Notes: generated by a model from the letters alone, not told the origin. A stretch of 64,000 bases of DNA from Nansenia antarctica (GCA_963989245.1 OZ022346.1:49137943-49201942); one strand, 5' to 3'; positions 1-10,302 are shown, counted from the first letter of the stretch. Numbers and translations are program-made.

Positions 1-225
1 AAAAGTCGAGCAGCAAAGAAACTGGAAAACAAAAGAACACAGACACACTGCTCACGCTGAGAAGGGATGGGGATGTTTTGGTATATTAGAATACCTGGTA
101 AAGAAAGTATTGTCAGAGAGACAAACACAGATGTACACTTATAGTGAATATGTGTGAGTGAGTATGACACAAGATTCTGTCTATGTTGTTGCTTTGCAAA
201 CAGGAACCCGCAAAGTTGCCGGTTC
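1..225 (+). other. Left edge with a partial repeat of the PYD-locus linker exon
   Basis: The first about 45 bases (…cgagcagcaaag…ctgg…) resemble the linker exon at 10,303-10,367 and its decayed echo near 10,228. This suggests that the PYD locus continues to the left of the window. The rest, up to the solo LTR at 226, shows no coding signal. No exon borders can be fixed at this edge. Confidence 0.35.
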
Positions 226-770
226 TGTTACGTTTCTCAATAGGTTCTGTGTGTATACAATAATGTCGGATCCAGGTGCGGTGTAAGTAAAGAATGAGAC
301 GGAGATATAATAAATTAAAGACTCTCTTTACTGAGACGGATGGTTCGCAGGTACAAACATAAACTTTTAGACGGTACAACAAAAAGGGGAGCAGTAGGGC
401 TCAGCACGTAGGCAATAATAACTAAGGCACTGCGGTCAATAATAATAAGTGCACGGAAACTAAAGTTTGAGCAAAGGGCTCCAAAGTAGGTACAAGGTTG
501 CAAACCAGCAAACAAAGTCAAAGCTCAATTACGTTCCGGGTAACGGATACGTGAAGTGGTAATACGTACACAGGATACTGAAGCATTCCAAACGGGGTAA
601 CACAAGTGATCGACTGACAAGGGAACAAGGAAATGGGACACACCTATATACACAGACAAACACTCACAGGTGACAACAATCATCAGATAATTAGTCCAGG
701 GCTGGAGCACTGTCGCTCTTCGACCAGTAGGGGCGATGGGGAGTCCTCTTCGCTGACCCCCCTTGTAACA
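226..770 (-). mobile_element. Solo LTR of the sushi-ichi-type chromovirus
   Basis: This 545-bp segment on the minus strand matches the LTRs of the full element at 30,359-35,856. It is flanked by the 5-bp target duplication GGTTC (221-225 and 771-775). It begins TGTTAC and ends TAACA in element orientation. It carries only one copy of the 22-bp terminal repeat that is present twice in the full element. Its right edge lies 8 bases before the acceptor-side border of the first PYD exon, so it may have disturbed that exon's polypyrimidine tract. It keeps the GTCAGTCGATC motif proposed as the RNA start of the family. Confidence 0.9.
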
Positions 771-778
771 GGTTCCAG

Positions 779-1021
779 ATCTGCTGTTGGGGCTGAGCAC
801 TAAGGAGCTGAAGAGATTTCAGTGGCACCTGACTACTGGATGGATAACACGCTCTCTTCCCATACCAGAGAGCCAGCTGGAGAATGCTGACAGGCAGGAC
901 ACAGTGGACAAGATGGTTCACTGCTATGGTCGTAGGAGAACTGTAATGATCATGCATAAGATCCTGGAGAGAATGGAGCTGATCTATCTTTCTAGGAAGA
1001 TAGTGAGTGATTACAGGAGAG
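779..1021 (+). CDS. PYD exon 1 (type C)
   Basis: The exon follows CCAG and ends before GTAAGT. It encodes about 81 residues that align along their length with a pyrin domain, the six-helix death-fold module used in inflammasome adaptors. Signals include ELKRFQWHL in helix 1, the IPESQLENADRQDTVDKM block and ILERMEL near the end. It is the most diverged member. With the exon at 4,903 it forms type C, marked by the HRR/GRRRTV segment in place of the PE.AVKIT segment of types A and B. A solo LTR sits directly upstream, so splicing into this exon may be impaired. The gene it belongs to cannot be named with certainty. Confidence 0.7.
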
Positions 1022-1301
1022 GTAAGTAGTATATCATAGGCTTACCGTTACACATGAACAAACACTGCCTGGTGACTATTTCTTATATTGGGTGAAAATA
1101 TAAATGAAGGTACAATAACTAAGAGCAACTTCCTCTTGTGGAACTCATACCAGAACCTCTCTGTAAAATATGAGGTTGGTTGATGATTGTAGATGAATAA
1201 AACAAATTAATGAAAATGTTTTCTCTCAAATGAAAATGTAGATTAAGTCATAATAACTGAAAAACATGATGTACAGTAGATTGAGAATAGTACAGTACAT
1301 C

Positions 1302-3739
1302 TGTAAGAGTCTCTAGGCACAGAGGGAGGTCGACACAGAGAAACGGTTCAATAAAGGCGTTTTATTTTCTGCACCAAGTTCAGCCACGCCCCTGGCGTGC
1401 TGAACAGAGTCTTTTCTCCCGACTACTACTGAAGTTGATACGTCCCGGCAGCGCACGGCTGGTTTCGCCCGTCACGCCCGGCTGTGAGCTCCCCCCTTTT
1501 CGGGTTTGATTGATTGATTGATTGAAAACTTTATTAGAAGATTTGCAGAAGTAGGTACATGAAAGTACATATTACATACAAGGTCAACTAACAGGATAAA
1601 AACCCAAGAAAGCCACTGGCTTATTTCAATTGGGGTCCTTGATTCTCAATTCATCGTTACATGTAAGACAGACAAAAAAGCTAGTACTATCTACAAGATA
1701 ATACAGACAAATAACTATTACTATCTACAAGATAAACACACATCCATCATGGGAAGAACAATACAACAAAACATAAGGTATGTACAGCGGGTAGGACAGG
1801 TGGGGACATACACCACAGGTGGGGGCGGGGGACAAAACACAAAGTATGTACAGTGGGTAGTTCGGGTCTTTTAATCTGATTTTTGATTTAGAGGGTCCAG
1901 TTACGGATTGCAGCCTCCTGTAAATGTTTTTTGAGAGTGGTTTTGAAGGAGGGCAGTGTTTTGCACTCCTTTAAGATTATAGGAAGGGCGTTCCACATTT
2001 TTACTGCATAGTTTGCAAACGAGTTTAACCCCTTGTTTGTGGTGCAACGCGGTTGAACGTGGTTCGTGGAGCTTCCTCTGGTGTTGTATGTGTGGACGTT
2101 GTTCACTTTTTGGAAGTATGTTGACAGGTACTTGGGTGTCTTTGTGGTGTAGCGTATCTTGAAGACCAGGCCCAGTGCAAGCTGCTGCACTCTGTCAACT
2201 ACTCGTAGCCAATCAAGGCTCAAAAAATGAGCAGCGGTTAGATGTGTCCTAGGGTTGAGGCCTAGCAGAAGCCTAACCAGTTTATTTTGGGCTGTCTGGA
2301 GTCTTGTTTTATGGGCCTTTGTGGTTCTATAGTACCATGATGTTACGGCATAGTCGAAGTGACATTGAATGAGAGCTCCTGATAGGGTCCTCAGTGTGTT
2401 TTTACTGACAAGTGAGGATATCCTGTACAAGAATCTAGTTCTATGGTTAACTTTTTTGATTACTTTTGCTGCCATTTTATCTCCGGAAAGATTTGCCTCT
2501 AAGATGGAGCCCAGGTATGTAATATCCTCTTTTCTTGTGATATTAATGTTACCCACTTTTATTTTAAAATTTTCAGCCTTTCTGAGTTTAGATGGGGATC
2601 CGTATAGGATGGTTTCAGTTTTACCTAGGTGTATTGATAGTTTATTGTCAGCTAGCCAGATGCAGATTCTACTCAGTTCAGTGCCTAGCGCTTTTTCCAC
2701 CTGCAATATGTCCCTGTCAGAGACCAGCAGAGCCGAGTCATCCGCGAACAGGAACAAATTGCAATCACATGCTGATGACATGTCATTCACATATATTAGG
2801 AACAGTAAAGGTCCCAAAATGCTTCCTTGTGGAACGCCGCAGGTCACTGGGAGGGGGGGGGACAGTGTTCCGTTCACACTAACCACCTGTTCCCTCCCCT
2901 CTAAGTAGGATTGCATCCAGCTCACCGATGTTCTATCGAACCCAATTGCTTTCAGTTTATCTAACAATATGTGGTGATCTACTGTGTCGAAGGCCTTCTG
3001 GAGGTCCAGCATGACCATGCCGCAGTACTTGCCCGAGTCCACCTCATGGTTGATGTGGTCGTTCAAATAGAGAAGGCATGTGTCAGTGGAATGGGATGTT
3101 CTGAATCCTGATTGAAATTCATACATCAGCTTTTTTTCGGTAAGGTACCTATCGACCTGTTCATAAACTATTTTTTCCATAAGTTTCGAGATGGAATTAA
3201 GAATAGAAACAGGTCGGTAGTTGCCTGGGTCTAATTTGCTTCCTTTTTTATACAGTGGGGTTACCCTTGCTATTTTAAAGTCAAGGGGGACGTGTCCCTG
3301 TTTGATGGAGAGGTTTATTATGTGGGTGATGATTGGGGTAATGGAGGCAGCTGAGTCTTTTAGAAATCTGGCTGGAATATTGTCATGGCCCGTGGCCTTT
3401 TCTGAGTGTAGAGCGCCTAGCTTTTTAAACACCTCATCGTTTGACACCATGGAGAGTTTAAAAACATCATTCTTTCTGCCCGCTCCACTCCTCCTGCTGG
3501 GATCGGCTTGCGGGTGCTGCACAGTCTCTCTCTCTCTCTCTTTCTCTCTCGCTCGCTCGCTCTCTCGACCGGTTTTCACCGCCTCCTTCGCTCTCCCGAG
3601 GGTACAGACACACACAGGTTAAATAGACCAGTGGGATAACGAGTCTGATCACTGACACCTGTCCGCAATCAGCTCATCATCCCCTCCCCAACGACAGTCT
3701 GGCTCCCTCTGCAGGCCAGAACGCGCCATGCTCCCCACA
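1302..3739 (-). mobile_element. Solo LTR of a second LTR retrotransposon, interrupted by a LINE
   Basis: The 5-bp repeat ACATC flanks this block (1297-1301 and 3740-3744). Undisturbed copies of the same intron (for example near 4,838 and 8,884) read straight through the site as cagtacatcaataccac, which proves the insertion. In minus orientation the block begins TGTGGGGAGC and ends CTTACA, with an AATAAA signal near 1,350. A LINE (about 1,503-3,475) lies inside it. The LTR family was not identified. Confidence 0.8.
1503..3475 (-). mobile_element. 5'-truncated LINE with intact reverse transcriptase region
   Basis: An open frame (minus strand, stop at 1,888, open upstream to about 3,475 and through into the host LTR to 3,615) encodes a non-LTR reverse transcriptase. 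Motifs include the PLYKKGS…NYRPVSILN block, FRTSHSTD, LDLQKAFDTVDH, GVPQGSILGPLLF and the catalytic FADD box. No endonuclease domain is present, so the copy is 5'-truncated. The 3' end is a (TCAA)n-type tail at 1,504-1,525. The frame is open over more than 500 codons, so the insertion is fairly recent. I assign it only to non-LTR elements, probably of the CR1/L2/Rex group. Confidence 0.85.
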
Positions 3740-3807
3740 ACATCAATACCACAAATGACATGAGAAATGTTTAACATGTATGACACGTCTCTGTCTCACT
3801 GTACCAG

Positions 3808-4062
3808 GTCTGCTGCTGGACACTCTGGAGGAGCTGGACACAGAAGAGCTGAAGATATTTCAGTCTCATCTGACTAGTGGGCTGCTGCTTGGCTTTGCTC
3901 CCATCCCAGAGACCCAGCTGGACAACGCTGACAGGCTAGACACAGTGGATAAAATGGTGGAGAGATATGACCCTGAGATGGCAGTAAAGATCACACAGGT
4001 GATCCTGAGGAACATGAACCGGAATGACCTAGTCAAGACATTAGAGAGTGGTCACAGAGGAG
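3808..4062 (+). CDS. PYD exon 2 (type A)
   Basis: A 255-bp exon between a clear acceptor (pyrimidine-rich tctctgtctcactgtaccag) and the donor GAG|GTAACA. It starts and ends in phase 1. The 85 residues form a typical pyrin domain: LLLDTLEELDTEELKIFQSHL for helix 1, IPETQLDNADRLDTVDKMVERYDPE in the middle, and ILRNMNRNDLVKTLE for the last helix. It is one of four nearly identical type A copies (also 5,419, 7,881 and 9,089). The frame is fully open and the symmetric phase would let it be spliced in or out without changing the downstream frame. Confidence 0.88.
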
Positions 4063-4356
4063 GTAACACAGCAAGATTCTGTACATAAATATGTTTATTA
4101 CATGTAATGGTCGTTAGAATGTTGATTGTATCAGAAGTTTACCATCACATAAAGATCACCCCTGTTTGCTGGTGCTGACTATCATTCAACTGTAAATGTT
4201 AATGAAGCTATGAAAACAGAGAGAAGCTGCCTCTTAGCGAACTCATATCAGAGCTGCCTTGAATAACATGATTTAGATTGAGAATGATGCATAAATAACA
4301 CAAATTACAAGTTAAATGTGTATCATGTATGACACATCTCTGTCTCACTGTACCAG

Positions 4357-4602
4357 GTCTGCTGCTGGACACTCTGGTGGAACTGAACACTGAGGACATG
4401 AACATATTTCAGTCTCACCTGTCTACTGAGATGCTCCCTGGCTTTGCTCCCATCCTAAAGAGTCAGCTGGACTACGCTGACTGGCAGGACACAGTAGATA
4501 AGATGGTGGAGAGATACGACCCTGAGATAGCTGTGAAGATCACACTGGAGATCCTGAGGAAGATGAAACGGATTGATCTCGCTGGGAAATTAAGGAGTAG
4601 AG
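4357..4602 (+). CDS. PYD exon 3 (type B)
   Basis: A 246-bp phase 1-1 exon with the same acceptor block as the other copies and the donor AGAG|GTAACAG. The pyrin domain differs from type A in helices 1-3 (LVELNTEDMNIFQSHLSTEM, IL.SQLDYADWQDTV) and ends earlier, at LRSR. The other type B copies are at 5,941 and 8,406. The frame is open. A proline of the IPE motif is replaced by leucine (APILKSQ) here and at 5,941, but not at 8,406. Confidence 0.87.
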
Positions 4603-4902
4603 GTAACAGATACATCTGTTCTTTACGAGTGCAGTTCCTTGTTAGGTTGGAGTGTATTATAGTATAATATGCTTTCCTTCACATGAAGAGAACCCCTGCT
4701 CGCTGATGCTGACTTTCTCTCAGCTGAAAACGTAGATTAAGTCATAATAACTGGAAGACCAGGTTCCTTGGGTATCTTTAATTCCAGGACTGTGTTGAAA
4801 AACATGATGAACAGTAGACTGAGAATAGTACAGTACATCAATACCACAAATGACATGAGAAATGTTTAACATGTAAGACACGTCTCTGTCTCACTGTACC
4901 AG

Positions 4903-5157
4903 GTCTGCTGCTGGACACTCTGGAGGAGCTGGACACAAAGAAGCTGGAGACATTTCACATCCACCTGACTAATTACAGCCTAACAGGCTTTCCTCGCTTC
5001 TTCATGAGGGAGCTGGAGAATGCTGACAGACAGGTCACAGTGGAGAAGATGGTGGACGTCTATGGTCATAGGAGAACTGTGAGGAACACCTATAACATCC
5101 TGAGGGAGATGCATCTGTTGGATCTCGCTAAGAAGTTAGACAGTGATTACAGAAGAG
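4903..5157 (+). CDS. PYD exon 4 (type C)
   Basis: A 255-bp phase 1-1 exon, acceptor CCAG and donor AGAG|GTAACA. It keeps the pyrin helix-1 core (LLLDTLEELDTKKLETFHIHL) and the ENADRQ.TVEKMV block, but has a basic GHRRTVRNTYNILREMHLLDLAKKL C-terminal half in common with the exon at 779. It differs from types A and B mainly in the surface helices, so it may interact with different partners. That functional point is inference. Confidence 0.83.
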
Positions 5158-5418
5158 GTAACACAGCAAGACAGATAGATCTGATTATTACAAGACGTTG
5201 AGTGTATCATAGGCTTTCCTTCACACATAAACTACCACTGCTTGGTGACTGTTTCTAGGCTGAATGTATCAATGTAAATGAAGGCACAATAACAAACAGC
5301 AACTTTGTCTTGCAGGACAGCTTTGTCAAACATGGAGTTGGTTGATGATTGTAGATTAATAAGTCAATTAAATTCAAATATTTAACATGTCTGACACGTC
5401 TCTGTCTCCCTGTACCAG

Positions 5419-5670
5419 GTCTGCTGCTGGACACTCTGGAGGAGCTGAATACAGACGAGCTGAAGATATTTCAGTCTCATCTGACTAGTGGGCTGCTGCT
5501 TGGCTTTGCTCCCATCCCAGAGACCCAGCTGGACAACGCTGACAGGCTAGACACAGTGGATAAAATGGTGGAGAGCTATGACCCTGAGATGGCTGTGAAG
5601 ATCACACTGGTGATCCTGAGGAACATGAACCGGAATGACCTAGTCAAGACATTAGAGAGTGGTCACAGAG
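5419..5670 (+). CDS. PYD exon 5 (type A)
   Basis: Nearly identical to the exon at 3,808 but one codon shorter at the donor (CACAGAG|GTAACA, lacking one GAG). It encodes the full pyrin domain with an open frame and phase 1-1. The flanking introns also resemble those of the other A copies, so whole exon-intron units were duplicated, not exons alone. Confidence 0.86.
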
Positions 5671-5940
5671 GTAACATAGCAAGATAGATAAAATGTTAAT
5701 TACAAATATTGTTGAGTGTATTAGAAGTTTACTATCACATAAAGAGTACTCCTGCTCTCTGACTATCTTTCAACTGAAAATGTCAATGAAGCTATGAAAA
5801 CAGAGAGAAGCTTCCTCTTAGCGAACTCATATCAGAGCTGCCTTGAATAACATGATTTAGATTGAGAATGATGCATAAATAACACAAATGACAAGTAAAA
5901 TGTTTATCATGTATGACACATCTCTGTCTCACTGTACCAG

Positions 5941-6186
5941 GTCTGCTGATGGCCACCCTGGTGGAACTGAACACTGAGGACATGAACATATTTCAGTCTC
6001 ACCTGTCTACTGAGATGCTCCCTGGCTTTGCTCCCATCCTAAAGAGCCAGCTGGACAACGCTGACTGGCAGGACACAGTGGATAAGATGATGGAGAGATA
6101 CAACCCTGAGATAGCTGTGAAGATCACACTGGAGATCCTGAGGAAGATGAAACGGATTGATCTCACTGGGAAATTAAGGAGTAGAG
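5941..6186 (+). CDS. PYD exon 6 (type B)
   Basis: A 246-bp phase 1-1 exon closely matching the one at 4,357. It encodes GLLMATLVELNTEDMNIFQ in helix 1 and an open pyrin domain to the donor AGAG|GTAACAG. A few replacements (for example ERYN for ERYD) distinguish it. A C-type exon would be expected next at about 6,484, but a LINE has landed there. Confidence 0.85.
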
Positions 6187-6483
6187 GTAACAGATACATC
6201 TGTTCTTTACGAGTGCAGTTCCTTGTTAGGTTGGAGTGTATTATAGTATAATATGCTTTCCTTCACATGAAGAGAACCCCTGCTCGCTGATGCTGACTTT
6301 CTCTCAGCTGAAAATGTAGATTAGGTCATAATAACTGGAAGACCAGGTTCCTTGGGTATCTTTAATTCCAGGACTGTGCTGAAAACATGATGTACAGTAG
6401 ACTGAGAATGATGCAGTACATCAATACCACAAATGACATGAGAAATGTTTAACATGTAAGACACGTCTCTGTCTCACTGTACC

Positions 6484-7870
6484 AAATAAAACACTGTGCT
6501 GTACTCTATGCTATGCTATACCTATTCTAACCTATTGCTGTACTCTATGCTATGCTATACCTATTCTAACATTTCCTATTCTCTGCAACCTTATGTACCC
6601 TAGGGTTGTCATATTGCACATAGTGTTATTGCACATTCATTTAAAGTGTCGCAGTTTGCAGGCTTGAAATGTACACATTTGTGCCTCAGCACTACACCTG
6701 AATTTCAATCCAGCAGCTGCCATCAATCCGTCCAGACTGTCCAGGGCCCAGAACCTAGGTCTTTGCTGTGTTCAGGGCCTGGATGGCCCTGGGGTAGAAG
6801 CTGAGCTTCAGTCTGTTTGTCCTTGCGAACATGGTCCTGTACCGCCTGTTCGAGGGCAGCCGAGCAAAGTGTTCGTACCCAGGGTGGGATGGGTCTCTGG
6901 AGATCTTGGAGGCCTTCCTGAGGCAGCGTGTGTTGTACAGCTCTTCCAGAGAGGGGAGGGGGGCGCCGGTGATCTTCTGGGCCGTTCTCACGACTCTCTG
7001 TAGCGCATTCCTCTCTGCGGCTGTGCAGCTGGAGAACCAGTTGCAGATGCAGTAGGTGAGGATGCTCTCCACTGCGCAGCGGTAGAAGGCCACCAGCATC
7101 TCCTGTCCGATGTGGTCTTTCCTGAGGACTCTCAGGAAGAAGAGCCGCTGTTGTGCCTTCTTGATGATGGCTGCTGTGTTGTTCTTCCAGGACAGGTCAT
7201 CCTGTATGTGCACCCCCAGGAATCGGAGGGTTGAGACTCTCTCCACGCTCCCTCCGTCGATGAGCAGGGGCTGGACCTCAGATTTTTTCCTCCTGAAGTC
7301 CACGATGATTTCCTGGGTCTTTGACTGGTTTAGCAGCAGGTTGTTAACCTTGCACAGCTTGCTCAGCTGCTCTACCTCATCCCTGTACGCCGCCTCGTCC
7401 ACCCCCGAGATGCAGCCCACCACGGTGGTGTCGTCTGCAAACTTTACGATGGAGTTGCAGGACACAGTAGATAAGATGGTGGAGAGATACGACCCTGAGA
7501 TAGCTGTGAAGATCACACTGGAGATCCAAATTTAAATGAATGTGCAATAACACTATGTGCAATATGACAACCCTAGGGTACATAAGGTTGCAGAGAATAG
7601 GAAATGTTAGAATAGGTATAGCATAGCATAGAGCACAGCAATAGGTTAGAATAGGTATAGCATAGCATAGAGTACAGCACAGTGTTTTATGTGTACAGTA
7701 TAGCATAGTGGATAGTGTACATAGCCTTTATTTGTGTAAACCAGCTCCTTTCCCTTCTTGGTTTTTTTTGTTGTTTTTTCTTTCCTAGCACCAGGGGAGC
7801 CCCCCCTCCCAAATTTCGTTGTTTGGTACCTGTACTATATCAATGACAATAAAGACCATTAATTCATTAA
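6484..7870. mobile_element. Rearranged LINE insertion with inverted 5' part
   Basis: Two LINE pieces lie head to head. The left piece (6,484-7,457, minus) carries a truncated reverse transcriptase frame (stop near 6,755) with SIVKFADDTTVVG and the thumb region. The right piece (7,531-7,870, plus) is the 3' end with AATAAAG and an (ATTAATTC)n-like tail. A 160-bp segment is present in both as an inverted repeat (6,486-6,645 and 7,531-7,690). Between the pieces lies 70 bp of type B PYD exon. The insertion splits a PYD splice acceptor: ...ctgtacc on the left and taccaggtctg on the right, so TACC looks like a short target repeat. The layout resembles 'twin priming'. Confidence 0.8.
7458..7527 (+). 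pseudogene. 70-bp PYD exon fragment trapped inside a LINE
   Basis: These bases match the central part of the type B exons (for example 8,532 onwards), covering the DTVDKMVERYDPEIAVKITLEI stretch. They lie between the inverted 5' and 3' parts of the LINE and have no splice sites. They are filler DNA copied from a neighbouring exon. Confidence 0.85.
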
Positions 7871-7880
7871 TTCATACCAG

Positions 7881-8135
7881 GTCTGCTGCTGGCCACTCTG
7901 GAGGAGCTGAATACAGACGAGCTGAAGATATTTCAGTCTCATCTGACTAGTGGGCTGCTGCTTGGCTTTGCTCCCATCCCAGAGACCCAGCTGGACAACG
8001 CTGACAGGCTAGACACAGTGGATAAAATGGTGGAGAGCTATGACCCTGAGATGGCTGTGAAGATCACACTGGTGATCCTGAGGAACATGAACCGGAATGA
8101 CCTAGTCAAGACATTAGAGAGTGGTCACAGAGGAG
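7881..8135 (+). CDS. PYD exon 7 (type A)
   Basis: A 255-bp type A pyrin exon, open and in phase 1-1, starting GLLLATLEELNTDELKIFQ. Its normal upstream pyrimidine tract was displaced by the LINE. The sequence just before the AG is now A/T-rich LINE tail (…attaattcataccag), so its acceptor is probably weak. The donor GAG|GTAACA is intact. Confidence 0.82.
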
Positions 8136-8405
8136 GTAACATAGCAAGATAGATAAAATGTTAATTACAAATATTGTTGAGTGTATTAGAAGTTTACTAT
8201 CACATAAAGAGTACTCCTGCTCTCTGACTATCTTTCAACTGAAAATGTCAATGAAGCTATGAAAACAGAGAGAAGCTTCCTCTTAGCGAACTCATATCAG
8301 TGCAGCGTTGAATAACATGATGTAGATTGAGAATGATGCATAAATAACACAAATGACAAGTTAAATGTTTATCATGTATGACACATCTCTGTCTCACTGT
8401 ACCAG

Positions 8406-8651
8406 GTCTGCTGCTGGCCACTCTGGTGGAACTGAACACTGAGGACATGAACATATTTCAGTCTCACCTGTCTACTGAGATGCTCCCTGGCTTTGCTCCC
8501 ATCCCAAAGAGCCAGCTGGACAACACTGACTGGCAGGACACAGTAGATAAGATGGTGGAGAGATACGACCCTGAGATAGCTGTGAAGATCACACTGGAGA
8601 TCCTGAGGAAGATGAAACGGATTGATCTCGCTGGGAAATTAAGGAGTAGAG
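8406..8651 (+). CDS. PYD exon 8 (type B)
   Basis: A 246-bp phase 1-1 exon with a complete acceptor block and donor. It encodes the type B pyrin domain and retains the proline at APIPKSQ that the other B copies lack. The frame is open. Confidence 0.87.
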
Positions 8652-8951
8652 GTAACAGATACATCTGTTCCTTACAAGTGCAGTTCCTTGTTAGGTTGGA
8701 GTGTATTGTAGTATAATATGCTTTCCTTCACATGAAGAGAACCCCTGCTCGCTGATGCTGACTTTCTCTCAGCTGAAAACGTAGATTAAGTCATAATAAC
8801 TGGAAGACCAGGTTCCTTGGGTATCATTAATTCCAGGACTGTGTTGAAAAACATGATGAACAGTAGACTGAGAATAGTACAGTACATCAATACCACAAAT
8901 GACATGAGAAATGTTTAACATGTAAGACACGTCTCTGTCTCACTGTACCAG

Positions 8952-9035
8952 GTCTGCTGCTGGACACTCTGGAGGAGCTGGACACAGACAGGCTGAAGAT
9001 ATTTCAATCTCACCTGTCGACTTATCGGCTACTCC
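8952..9035 (+). pseudogene. PYD exon 9, truncated (type D)
   Basis: A good acceptor leads into 84 bases of pyrin helix 1 and 2 (LLLDTLEELDTDRLKIFQSHLSTYRLL). The exon then stops abruptly and joins the intron sequence that precedes a type A exon (aattaaattcaaatattt, also seen at 5,367). No donor follows before the next acceptor. A recombination or deletion between units explains this. The missing half of a type D exon is partly represented at 9,835-10,014. Confidence 0.8.
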
Positions 9036-9088
9036 AATTAAATTCAAATATTTAACATGTATGACACTTCTCTGTCTCACTGTACCAG

Positions 9089-9343
9089 GTCTGCTGCTGG
9101 ACACTCTGGAGGAGCTGAATACAGAAGAGCTGAAGATATTTCAGTCTCATCTGACTAGTGGGCTGCTGCTTGGCTTTGCTCCCATCCCAGAGACCCAGCT
9201 GGACAACGCTGACAGGCTAGACACAGTGGATAAAATGGTGGAGAGATACGACCCTGAGATGGCTGTGAAGATCACACTGGTGATCCTGAGGATCATGAAC
9301 CGGAATGACCTAGTCAAGACATTAGAGAGTGATCACAGAGGAG
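9089..9343 (+). CDS. PYD exon 10 (type A)
   Basis: A 255-bp type A pyrin exon in phase 1-1 with an intact acceptor and donor. It differs from the 3,808 copy by a few residues (ILRIMNRNDL, ESDHRG). It is the last intact pyrin exon before the linker exons. Confidence 0.87.
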
Positions 9344-9594
9344 GTAACACAGCAAGATTCTGTACATATTCTGTACATGTTTATTACATGTAATGGTCGT
9401 TAGAACGTTGAGTGTATCAGAAGTTTACCATCACATAAAGATCACCCCTGTTTGCTGGTGCTGACTATCATTCAACTCTAAATGTTAATGAAGCTATGAA
9501 AACAGAGACAAACATACTTTAGCGATCTCATATCAGAGTTGCCTTGAATAACATGATGTAGACTGACAATGATGCATAATGCACAATGATGATT

Positions 9595-9694
9595 GGAGAA
9601 CATGGTGCACCACTGCGGTCATAAGAGAACAGTGAGGAAAGTGAGATTAAACTGTTTGATCTCGCTAAGAAGGTAGAGAGTGATTACAGAAGAG
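9595..9694 (+). pseudogene. Decayed type C PYD exon fragment
   Basis: About 100 bases match the second half of the type C exon, up to LAKKVESDYRRG and the donor AGAG|GTAACA. The first half and the acceptor are missing and the middle has deletions. Confidence 0.7.
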
Positions 9695-9834
9695 GTAACA
9701 CAACAAGACAGATACATGTGATTATTACAAAACCATGAGTGTATCATAGGCTTTCCTTCACACATAAACTATCACTTCTCGCTGATGCTGACTTTCTCTC
9801 AGCTGAAAATTTAGATTAAGTCATAATAGAAGAG

Positions 9835-10014
9835 AAGAGAATTCAATCTCACCTGTCGACTTATCGGCTACGTGGCTATCCTCCCATCCCAGAGATCTGA
9901 CATGCTAGACACAGTTGATAAGATGGAGGAGAGCTACTATGTCCCTGAGATAGCTGTGAAGGCCACACTGGTGACCCTGAGGAACATGAACCAGAACCAG
10001 TGGTGACAGAAGAG
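9835..10014 (+). pseudogene. Decayed type D PYD exon fragment
   Basis: The start overlaps the end of the truncated exon at 8,952 (ttcaatctcacctgtcgac…). It continues with recognisable pyrin helices 3-6 (DTVDKMEESY, VPEIAVKATLVTLRNMNQ), but with frame breaks, a lost linker and a stop before the donor-like AGAG|GTGACA. Confidence 0.7.
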
Positions 10015-10302
10015 GTGACACAGCAAGATAAATAAATATGTTCAATATAAGTAATAGTCGTTAGAACGTTGAGTCTATCAGAAGTGCAGACTATCTTTCA
10101 GCTGAAAATGTTAATGAAGCTATAAAAACAGAGAGAAACTTCCTCTAGAGAGGGATTTACAGAACCTTCCTCTTGCAGAACTGACTGGTAGCATTTCTGG
10201 TGCCTTGTACCAGTGTAACAGATATTGAGCAGCAAAGCCACTGGAAAACTATTGGTGATACTGACTGTTTCTGTTTCCCTCTCATCTTCTCTCCTATGAT
10301 AG

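Noticed and set aside
4208..4405. Repeated minus-strand frames opposite the PYD exons (also 5,792 and 8,257)
   Set aside because: They recur only because the exon units are duplicated. They overlap real sense exons and have no domain character.
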